A DNA stretch of 27,479 nt from a virus. This document shows, in pieces, positions 23,298-27,479 of the stretch. The stretch spans positions 1 through 27,479 of the IMG/VR virus record IMGVR_UViG_3300009488_000060. The stretch is one strand, 5' to 3'. The notes under the pieces are model-generated. The model was given only the letters and a program-made list of their open reading frames with translations, made no database searches and was not told the origin of the DNA. Each line of letters opens with the position of its first letter. Position 1 is the first letter of the stretch. The translations under genes were made by a program, and so were the position numbers.

Positions 23298-23468
23298 ATG
23301 GAAAACTTATTGAATGAGAATGTGCTATTAATTATAGCTGCTTTAGCTACAGGTATTGCGGCCATATCAGAGTATCTCGGCACAACAAAAAGGTTTGAAA
23401 GTAATTCGGCAATTCAACTTGCTGGCAAAATCGCAGGCGGGCTATTAAAGTTTATTAAGAGGCATTGA
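23298..23468 (+). CDS. Small membrane protein of the lysis cassette
   Basis: This 56-residue protein starts at ATG with GGGGGTG upstream in the end of the endolysin gene. Residues about 8-26 (VLLIIAALATGIAAISEYL) form a membrane segment, followed by a short polar turn and a second amphipathic helix (AIQLAGKIAGGLLKFIKRH) with a basic end. It could be a holin or antiholin partner, or a pinholin-like small membrane protein. Its position between the enzyme and spanin-like genes supports a lysis role. No family recognised. Confidence 0.6.
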   Translation: MENLLNENVLLIIAALATGIAAISEYLGTTKRFESNSAIQLAGKIAGGLLKFIKRH

Positions 23469-23469
23469 C

Positions 23470-23661
23470 ATGTTTCGTTTTTTAACAGTCCTTCTGGAAC
23501 TCGTAAGCTTCTTTTTAAAGCGGGGCAAGTCGAAGGAAGAAAAAGAAAAGGATAAATTTGATGAAGCACTTGCGAAAGATGATCATATTAACTTGTCTGG
23601 TAGTCTTTCTGATAGTTTCGACCGGGTGCATCGGGAGAAAGGTCGTAGTGATTCCGAGTGA
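23470..23661 (+). CDS. Candidate inner-membrane spanin (Rz-like) small protein
   Basis: This 63-residue protein begins with a short hydrophobic N-terminal helix (FRFLTVLLELVSFFL) followed by a strongly charged helical segment (KSKEEKEKDKFDEALAKDDH). An N-terminal membrane anchor with a charged helical outside part is the layout of i-spanins, but it is short compared with Rz. The 3' half overlaps the lipoprotein gene in another frame, the arrangement of Rz and Rz1. It starts one base after the previous stop. The call rests mainly on this overlap. Confidence 0.5.
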   Translation: MFRFLTVLLELVSFFLKRGKSKEEKEKDKFDEALAKDDHINLSGSLSDSFDRVHREKGRSDSE

Positions 23662-23758
23662 CAGAGAGCTTAAACCTTGTCCTATTAATGAGGGCAGGAT
23701 CTCAATTAGTAAAGGATATCTAAGGGAGATTAAACAGGCTCTTGATCATTGCAACTAA
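23561..23758 (+). CDS. Candidate outer-membrane spanin lipoprotein (Rz1-like)
   Basis: This 65-residue protein begins inside the preceding gene in a different frame. It has a lipoprotein signal: MKHLRKMIILTCLVVFLIVS, then STGC with the lipobox cysteine at residue 23, followed by I24, so export to the outer membrane is likely. The mature part of about 42 residues has two further cysteines and a short helix (SISKGYLREIKQALDH). Rz1-type o-spanins are small lipoproteins overlapping the i-spanin gene; this matches in size, order and position. Two-component spanin function is inferred. The next feature is a strong terminator that closes the late cluster. Confidence 0.65.
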   Translation: MKHLRKMIILTCLVVFLIVSTGCIGRKVVVIPSDRELKPCPINEGRISISKGYLREIKQALDHCN

Positions 23759-23767
23759 AAATATGAT

Positions 23768-23803
23768 AAAAGGGCTTACAGCTTGAAACTGTAAGCCCTT
23801 TTT
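23768..23803. terminator. Strong, probably bidirectional terminator closing the late operon
   Basis: AAAAGGGCTTACAG (23768-23781) pairs with CTGTAAGCCCTTTT (23789-23802) around a 7-base loop, and a T run follows. On the reverse strand the hairpin is also followed by T-rich sequence, so it could end the convergent lipoprotein transcript as well. Confidence 0.9.
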
Positions 23804-23889
23804 AATAACGCCTAGAACTGAAATAGCCTAACAAAAATATCCATTAAAGTTTAAATTGATAATCAAACTTATATTAAAATAATCTAATA

Positions 23890-24612
23890 TTAATATGGAA
23901 TTGATGAGATAACATTAAAAATATAAGCTTTCGATGCTAACATGATTCCTTCGCTGTCTTTCACGGTCCATCCGATATAATGGTCTGACCTGACATCTAT
24001 CGCTGTATTACTAAATCCGACAGTATTTTGGAAGACTTCACCGATATCAAGGGAGCCTATATTGCCGGAGGCTTTCCATAAACCATCCCCTGGTATTTGA
24101 TACTCTACTTCCCATGTTGGGCTATCGCAATCCATCCCGCCAGGGAATGTATCAACACAAAAACCAAAAGAGGAGGATGTTCCCTCACAAGACGACATAT
24201 CAGGTGTTGGCTGAGGGTCATTAATATCGCCACCTATTATCTCTATGGCATAATTACAGCCACTTCCATCACCAGACGGAAAGCATTGTTTGCATATCCA
24301 TTTCTCAGGAGTTAAAAAAATTGCATCTTCAAGTTCTATAGAATATATCAGATTTGAAAGATCTACAGAACCGCCATTTTCTACACGAGTCGAGATGGTG
24401 ATCATATCTCCCTGAAAGACATCGGCAAGACGTTCTTCCGTTCCATCAAATACCTTATTTAAAGATTGTCCTGTTGTTTTAAGCGAAGCAGATTTATTAT
24501 AGATATTACCCGTTATTAAAACTTCGATATTATTATCATTAGTATCATTTCCATTATTTCCACCGCAGGCAAAGAGAAGAAGAATAAAGGGGATAAGTAT
24601 TGTTTTTTTCAT
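23890..24612 (-). CDS. Outer-membrane lipoprotein, moron-type gene
   Basis: This is the only clear gene on the reverse strand. The 240-residue product has a lipoprotein signal (MKKTILIPFILLLFAC) with the lipidated cysteine at residue 16 and glycine at +2, which favours the outer membrane. A short asparagine/glycine-rich linker follows, then a beta-rich domain with six further cysteines (about 107, 110, 119, 142, 152, 162) that may form disulfides, and a last strand region with YIGWTVKDSEGIMLASKAYI. GGAGG lies 7 bases upstream of the ATG. The gene lies behind the late terminator, has its own likely promoter, and faces the opposite way, which is the classic layout of a moron. Surface lipoproteins of phages often block superinfection or change the host surface; that role is inferred. 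Confidence 0.75.
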   Translation of the reverse strand: MKKTILIPFILLLFACGGNNGNDTNDNNIEVLITGNIYNKSASLKTTGQSLNKVFDGTEERLADVFQGDMITISTRVENGGSVDLSNLIYSIELEDAIFLTPEKWICKQCFPSGDGSGCNYAIEIIGGDINDPQPTPDMSSCEGTSSSFGFCVDTFPGGMDCDSPTWEVEYQIPGDGLWKASGNIGSLDIGEVFQNTVGFSNTAIDVRSDHYIGWTVKDSEGIMLASKAYIFNVISSIPY

Positions 24613-24667
24613 TTTAAAGCCTCCATTAATTTATTTAGGTAGTTAAAGATTGAATGATATACAATAA

Positions 24668-24695
24668 GTTAAACAAAGGGTATGATCTTTGTCAA
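24668..24695 (-). promoter_or_regulatory. Candidate promoter for the lipoprotein gene
   Basis: On the reverse strand a perfect TTGACA lies at 24695-24690, with TTTAAC (4 of 6 matches to TATAAT) at 24673-24668 after a 16-base spacer. The predicted start lies about 45 bases before the ATG. A GTATGATC motif (24680-24687) sits in the spacer. Confidence 0.45.
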
Positions 24696-24714
24696 ATAAA
24701 AATAAAAATAATGC

Positions 24715-24743
24715 TTGACATTTCCATTGAACAAAATTATGAT
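24715..24743 (+). promoter_or_regulatory. Near-consensus sigma70 promoter
   Basis: TTGACA at 24715-24720, a 17-base spacer and TATGAT at 24738-24743 form a near-consensus promoter, the best in the window. It points into the accessory genes from 24789 and is divergent from the lipoprotein promoter. Expression is expected without phage factors unless repressed. Confidence 0.8.
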
Positions 24744-24752
24744 TCGATCATA
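24738..24752. promoter_or_regulatory. Palindromic operator candidate overlapping the -10 box
   Basis: TATGAT (24738-24743), TCG, ATCATA (24747-24752) is a perfect inverted repeat whose left arm is the -10 box. The extended half GATCATAC (24746-24753) recurs inverted as GTATGATC at 24680-24687 in the spacer of the divergent promoter. A protein binding these would control both directions. No candidate repressor gene is obvious in the window. Confidence 0.5.
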
Positions 24753-24788
24753 CACAGCAATTCAAATTATTAACAAGAGGCTCCCACC

Positions 24789-25118
24789 TTGAAAAACTCA
24801 AATAGATTATCTCAACTTATATATAAAAGCTTGAGGCCAAAAAAAGGAAAAGACATGGGAGTCTCCCTTCTTTTGGTCAAAAGAGTGCCTGAGAACGGCC
24901 TTGTTGAAACCTTTGCCGGGGGACACAGGGCCGTTCTTATAACACTACCGCAAGCTTTCTTCATAGTTAAATTCTTTTTTCTTTTTATAATATATATCAT
25001 ATTAGATGCATTAGATTCTCTTGCCGAGATAAATAAAGGCAGGAATTTCTATACTGAAAGTCATCTCTTAGTAAATGATCTATTCAGATTATATCCTCTA
25101 AGCCAGGTATCAATATGA
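24789..25118 (+). CDS. Small single-pass membrane protein, unknown function
   Basis: The first gene behind the near-consensus promoter encodes 109 residues from a TTG at 24789, or 87 from an ATG at 24855 that has GGAAA upstream; the latter start is at least as likely. The N-terminal half is basic, and residues about 54-74 (PQAFFIVKFFFLFIIYIILDA) form a membrane helix. The remaining 35 residues are polar. The front half of the coding sequence overlaps several inverted repeats, so part of it may also act as structured RNA. The stop overlaps the next ATG (ATGA), which ties it to the following gene. No family recognised. Confidence 0.5.
   Translation: MKNSNRLSQLIYKSLRPKKGKDMGVSLLLVKRVPENGLVETFAGGHRAVLITLPQAFFIVKFFFLFIIYIILDALDSLAEINKGRNFYTESHLLVNDLFRLYPLSQVSI
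24857..24937 (+). other. Three consecutive inverted repeats (possible structured RNA)
   Basis: GGGA/TCCC at 24857-24867, TCTTTT/AAAAGA at 24869-24884 with a GGTC loop, and AGAACGGCC (24892-24900) with GGCCGTTCT (24929-24937) follow each other within 81 bases. They begin about 100 bases after the promoter. They may be an RNA structure in the leader or coding sequence; no known RNA class was recognised. Confidence 0.35.
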
Positions 25119-25309
25119 AGTGGGAAAGAAAACATGAAAGCAAGGAGACCATTATCAGCAAGCTTAAAAGTCTTGCTGAAGAGCTTGGCAAATCTCCTAC
25201 GTGGATAGAGTGCATGAAACTTAGTGATATTTCTTTGTCTCGGCTTACCTTTCATTTCAAAACATTAAATAATGCCCTTATTGCTGCGGGGCTTCCGGTA
25301 AATAGATAA
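25115..25309 (+). CDS. HNH-associated helical-repeat protein (N-terminal part of a TAA-split gene)
   Basis: This 64-residue product (ESKETIISKLKSLAEELGKS, then TWIECMKLSDISLSRLTFHF and LNNALIAAGLPVNR) matches the homing-endonuclease-associated repeat, a small helical DNA-binding unit ending in the pattern NAL-x-AAGL. The ATG overlaps the stop of the preceding gene. A TAA at 25307-25309 ends it, but the same frame continues without a start codon into a zinc ribbon, so this looks like the front half of a 138-residue protein. It could still work alone as a small DNA-binding protein. No HNH nuclease core is present. Confidence 0.6.
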   Translation: MKWERKHESKETIISKLKSLAEELGKSPTWIECMKLSDISLSRLTFHFKTLNNALIAAGLPVNR

Positions 25310-25531
25310 AGAGCAAAAAAGAGTAAAGGATATACGAGAAGAGGTGGCGCTAGATCAAAGACTAGAATTATCAAACCTATATTTACTTCTCGTATTTGCA
25401 ATGTGTGCGAGCGGAAGTTTCAAGCCGAGGATGATATGCGAAGCTGCCCTGTTTGTGCAACTACTAAAAAAACTGCCGATAACCGAGGCGGGTTTGTAGA
25501 CACAGATTTTGGTTTTTCATATTTCAGTTAA
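25310..25531 (+). pseudogene. In-frame zinc-ribbon remainder after the TAA
   Basis: Directly after the TAA at 25307-25309 the same frame stays open for 73 codons to a TAA at 25529-25531. It encodes a very basic stretch (RAKKSKGYTRRGGARSKTRI) and a zinc ribbon, C-x2-C (CNVC) and later C-x2-C (CPVC). No ATG, GTG or TTG in this frame precedes the first cysteine, so it cannot easily be translated as a separate gene. Together with the helical repeat it would form a 138-residue DNA-binding protein. A nonsense mutation, stop-codon read-through or a sequence error would all explain it. Confidence 0.55.
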
Positions 25532-25544
25532 TTCAGGAGGCGAG

Positions 25545-25895
25545 ATGAGAACTATATTGATAGTGGAAGATGATGAAACAGTGAGGCGTACACTGAATAC
25601 TATATTTATGCGTAAAGGATATAAAGCTATCGAATGGCCTGGCAGCACAGGTGTCGATAAGATTATAAAGCATCTCCATCCGGATATAGTGCTGACTGAT
25701 CACAACCTCAATCCCGGGGAAGAAGAAGGTTTTTCCCTTGCCCTGAGACTGAGATTAGAAGGAGTCAGGGTTATGCTTATGTCGGCTGATCCTGATATCG
25801 GCGAGCTGGCAGAAGTCAATGGACTACCTTTTATTCAGAAACCTTTTGATATACAGCCCCTGCTTAATATGGTTGAGGAGGTATTTCATGACTGA
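25545..25895 (+). CDS. Stand-alone response-regulator receiver domain (CheY-like)
   Basis: This 116-residue protein consists of a receiver domain only. The acidic pair D9/D10 follows ILIVEDD, the phosphoacceptor is D52 in VLTDHNL, S80 lies in MLMSAD and K99 in FIQKPF, so all key residues are present. It lacks an output domain, so it would act by binding a partner, as CheY and Spo0F do. The start is ATG at 25545 with AGGAGG at 25535-25540; an upstream in-frame GTG/TTG-type start would overlap the zinc-ribbon frame and is unlikely. The stop overlaps the next ATG. No histidine kinase is in the window, so it probably acts in a host phosphorelay. Confidence 0.9.
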   Translation: MRTILIVEDDETVRRTLNTIFMRKGYKAIEWPGSTGVDKIIKHLHPDIVLTDHNLNPGEEEGFSLALRLRLEGVRVMLMSADPDIGELAEVNGLPFIQKPFDIQPLLNMVEEVFHD

Positions 25896-26067
25896 AACTC
25901 ATGGAATGAATGAAACGGAAGGAAGAAGCGGTGAGTACGAGCCAAATCCTGTATCCATAGATGTCGTTTTTTGTTTCCTAAGCAATAAACGTGTAAGCGT
26001 TACACAGGCCCGAGCCTCATATACGGTGCATAATGAGGTTTGTATTGAATGTGACGCATGTCAGTAA
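25888..26067 (+). CDS. Small cysteine-containing protein, unknown function
   Basis: This 59-residue gene overlaps the end of the receiver gene by 8 bases and has GAGGAGG at 25875-25881 ahead of its ATG. The N-terminal 20 residues are polar and acidic. Four cysteines occur, one in DVVFCFLS and three near the C-terminus in VCIECDACQ, which could bind metal. Translational coupling with the receiver gene suggests a linked function, perhaps a partner. No family recognised. Confidence 0.55.
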   Translation: MTETHGMNETEGRSGEYEPNPVSIDVVFCFLSNKRVSVTQARASYTVHNEVCIECDACQ

Positions 26068-26089
26068 AGTAATTAAATATGTTTATCCC

Positions 26090-26115
26090 TTACGTTAAGA
26101 ATGATCTTATCGTAA
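26090..26115. other. Long inverted repeat upstream of the terminator
   Basis: TTACGTTAAGA (26090-26100) pairs with TCTTATCGTAA (26105-26115) with one mismatch and a loop of four bases. It is AT-rich, is not followed by a T run and lies 12 bases before the next hairpin. It may be an operator palindrome or an RNA hairpin. Confidence 0.5.
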
Positions 26116-26127
26116 GCCTCCTTAGTT

Positions 26128-26151
26128 GCCCCGTCTCCGGGGGCGTTTTTT
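26128..26151 (+). terminator. Intrinsic terminator ending the accessory operon
   Basis: GCCCC at 26128-26132 pairs with GGGGC at 26140-26144 around a 7-base loop, followed by G and six Ts. It ends transcription from the promoter at 24715. The next gene's ATG directly follows the T run, so that gene needs read-through or its own start of transcription. Confidence 0.8.
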
Positions 26152-26376
26152 ATGAGAATAGATATGACCTGTAAATGCGACATCATACAGCAGAAGATCG
26201 ATGCCATAGAGAAGTTACTTAAGGCTGAAGGATGGGCCTTTATGCAGCGAAGCGGGGCCATCATGCTGGTAAAGATGACAAGGGATGAATGCAGGCATGA
26301 GGGCACCAATAAGACAGCTTATTGCAAGAATGGCGCATGTGCCTCTGGGTGTGATGTTTGGGAGGGTAGGGCGTGA
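26152..26376 (+). CDS. Small cysteine-rich protein, unknown function
   Basis: The open frame encodes 74 residues from the ATG at 26152, or 70 from the ATG at 26164, which may be the true start because the first abuts the terminator T run. Neither has a good ribosome site. An N-terminal C-x-C pair (TCKCDIIQQK) is followed by a helix and then cysteines at DECRHEG, YCKNGACASGC, suggesting a zinc-binding fold. The stop overlaps the next GTG start (GTGA). Function unknown. Confidence 0.5.
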   Translation: MRIDMTCKCDIIQQKIDAIEKLLKAEGWAFMQRSGAIMLVKMTRDECRHEGTNKTAYCKNGACASGCDVWEGRA

Positions 26377-26561
26377 GCATTACAGTGAGATGCATATGCG
26401 GCCAACAGGACGACTTCACAGCCTTTGCGACTTCGACCAACGGGGTGTGGAAGTGCCCCGCCTGCGGCACTGTGAAGGATACCAGGGAGAACTACACAGA
26501 CGAAAACTTTCTGGCCGTTATGGCCGAAAGGGCGGGAATAAGGGAGGCTGCAGAGTGTTAA
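26373..26561 (+). CDS. Small zinc-ribbon protein
   Basis: This 62-residue protein starts at GTG, overlapping the preceding stop, with GGAGG upstream. It has C-x-C (RCICGQQDDF) and C-x2-C (WKCPACGTVK) pairs about 19 residues apart, giving a compact zinc ribbon, then a helical C-terminal tail. Phages often encode such proteins as nucleic-acid-binding or regulatory factors. The target is not known. Confidence 0.6.
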   Translation: MSITVRCICGQQDDFTAFATSTNGVWKCPACGTVKDTRENYTDENFLAVMAERAGIREAAEC

Positions 26562-26854
26562 TGTTTGTGAACCATAGCCCTGCTATTCCACCTTGCACAG
26601 CAGTTCTTACTGCCCTTCAGGACGGGCATATCATCCGCGCTGAATTCTTTGTTTGTATAGATACAATAGAGCGCACCATCCGTATAAAAAAGAGACATAC
26701 CAACTGCCACACCGTACCTACAACGCAAGCCACAGCCAAACCTCGGGTGCTTCCTTTATGCTCTTCTTCTTTAGGTGCCGCCCCCCGCGCCCCCCATGCG
26801 CCCGCCCGTCAGGGTACAAAACACCCGATCATCGAGGCCCATTATGGAGTTTAG
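26561..26854 (+). CDS. Doubtful small gene in a C-rich region
   Basis: An ATG overlapping the preceding stop (TAATG) opens 97 codons. The first 45 residues (for example HIIRAEFFVCIDTIERTIRI) look coding, but the second half is proline/alanine/arginine-rich from a C-rich tract near 26775-26815 and looks like random translation. GGAGG lies 14 bases upstream, rather far. It is included because otherwise about 280 bases would hold no gene; an error or frameshift in the C-rich runs is possible. Confidence 0.3.
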   Translation: MFVNHSPAIPPCTAVLTALQDGHIIRAEFFVCIDTIERTIRIKKRHTNCHTVPTTQATAKPRVLPLCSSSLGAAPRAPHAPARQGTKHPIIEAHYGV

Positions 26855-27437
26855 TTCAATCAAGGTGGACAAAGTAAAAGGGATGCTGGACCAGAAGCTG
26901 GTTAATAAGGCAGAGCCGAGAGCCATTAATAAAACAGCAAAGATGTCCAGAACTGAACAGTCTAAAGAGATCAGGAAGGTCTACAACATCACAGCCACGA
27001 GACTCAATGAGGAACTTGAGAAAGTAAGCGGTCCGAACAGGGCAACGGTGAGTAAGCCCCGCGCTGTTATTCGTGCGATGAAGTTAAGGAAAGGTAATCC
27101 AGGACTTCAACACTACAGCGCAAAGCAGACAACAAGAAAAGGCGTTACTTATAAAATCCGTAAAGATAAAGGCCGCGTTACAAGACCCCGCGCTTTCTTT
27201 GCCACTATGGCTGGTAAGAACAAGGGTATATATATTAGATCCGGTGAGAAAAAGATAATGTCCAAAGGTCGTTACAAAGGAAAGAAGCGGGAATCTATCA
27301 TCCGACAAACTGGACCTTCTGTGGTACAGATGATGGAGCGGGTAGGCATAGCACCTATCAAGCGGGCAGTTAATAAGAATTTCGCACGCCTTTTCAGGCA
27401 CGAATATGAGAGGGAACTATCCCGCGCCAAGCGTTGA
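26844..27437 (+). CDS. Minor tail protein Z-like (gpZ family)
   Basis: This 197-residue, very basic protein follows the pattern of phage minor tail protein Z: an N-terminal helix region with RAINKTAKMSRTEQSKEIRK, YNITATRLNEELEKVS, the central HYSAKQTTRKGVTYKIRKDK, the segment ending RAFFATMAGKNKGIYIRSGE and then RQTGPSVVQMMERVG. The length is close to lambda Z (192). It would act in tail completion and head joining. GAGG lies 7 bases upstream of the ATG. In lambda-type genomes Z lies between FII and U; here it lies far from that place, behind accessory genes. An overlapping gene starts 32 bases before its stop. Confidence 0.8.
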   Translation: MEFSSIKVDKVKGMLDQKLVNKAEPRAINKTAKMSRTEQSKEIRKVYNITATRLNEELEKVSGPNRATVSKPRAVIRAMKLRKGNPGLQHYSAKQTTRKGVTYKIRKDKGRVTRPRAFFATMAGKNKGIYIRSGEKKIMSKGRYKGKKRESIIRQTGPSVVQMMERVGIAPIKRAVNKNFARLFRHEYERELSRAKR

Positions 27438-27479
27438 CGGGTCCTTCTGGCGACCTTACGCCATGCGGGCAGCTAAGCG
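27406..27479 (+). CDS. Start of an unidentified gene running off the window
   Basis: An ATG at 27406 inside the end of the gpZ-like gene opens a frame to the window edge, 24 codons plus two bases. It reads MRGNYPAPSV followed by DGSFWRPYAMRAAK. The aromatic-rich sequence looks like a real protein, while the gpZ frame ends at 27437. AGG at 27396-27398 may act as ribosome site. The identity cannot be judged from this fragment. Confidence 0.5.
   Translation, partial: MRGNYPAPSVDGSFWRPYAMRAAK

Noticed and set aside
26285-26854. 189-codon open frame covering the zinc-ribbon gene and the C-rich segment
   Set aside because: Its first half is out of frame with two genes that have good coupling and cysteine motifs; only the part from 26561 was kept, at low confidence.
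27438-27479. GGCGACCT near the end, resembling part of lambda cosN
   Set aside because: Only a short match, and it lies inside a plausible coding frame starting at 27406; not next to the terminase genes in this window.
1-27479. CRISPR array, tRNA genes, transposase or insertion sequence
   Set aside because: No regularly spaced repeats, no cloverleaf-like segment and no transposase motif were seen on reading both strands; subtle tRNA genes would need a dedicated search.

Overview
The window is a nearly contiguous stretch of a tailed-phage (or prophage) genome with lambda-style morphogenesis genes and a siphovirus-type tail. It has a terminase pair, lambda-type portal, ClpP-like protease with nested scaffold, cement protein, major capsid protein, connectors, tail tube, a G/GT-type frameshift chaperone, tape measure, tail tip, fibres and a tail spike, and no sheath gene. 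The host is very probably Gram-negative: the phage carries a lipobox lysis protein overlapping a small membrane protein (Rz/Rz1-like) and a separate lipoprotein gene. Moderate GC, strong AGGAGG ribosome sites and an integron-type integrase fit a proteobacterium or a related phylum (Desulfobacterota or Nitrospirota are guesses). Nothing in the sequence fixes the host.

Layout. 1-2110: the tail of an unknown gene, a PP-loop sulfur-transfer protein, and an IntI-like tyrosine recombinase followed by an AT-rich palindromic block that could be an attachment site. 2116-10088: packaging and head genes (small and large terminase, a small HTH gene, gpW-like connector, portal, protease/scaffold, cement fusion, capsid). 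10089-11148: a post-capsid hairpin, a coiled-coil protein, an unexpected signal-peptide protein and a terminator. 11171-18684: head-tail completion and tail genes, including a clear -1 slippery heptamer (A AAA AAC) joining the G-like and T-like frames. 18688-22435: three receptor-binding or fibre genes. 22451-23758: the lysis cassette, closed by a strong terminator.

After the terminator comes an accessory region (23890-26840). It holds a reverse-strand lipoprotein of moron type and, divergently, a near-consensus sigma70 promoter whose -10 box is half of a perfect palindrome. That promoter reads into a set of small genes: a membrane protein, an HNH-associated helical-repeat protein interrupted by an in-frame TAA before its zinc ribbon, a stand-alone response-regulator receiver domain, and small cysteine-rich proteins. 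The window ends with a gpZ-like minor tail protein, displaced about 15 kb from its usual place between the FII and U genes, and the start of another gene that runs off the edge.

The late genes are tightly packed, with many stop/start overlaps, and are all on the + strand. No CI/Cro-type repressor, replication gene, tRNA gene, CRISPR array or transposase was recognised. The points I would look at first are the IntI-type integrase next to the terminase, the hairpin covering the gpW start codon, the frameshift signal, the accessory operon with its palindromic promoter, and the TAA-split zinc-ribbon gene.
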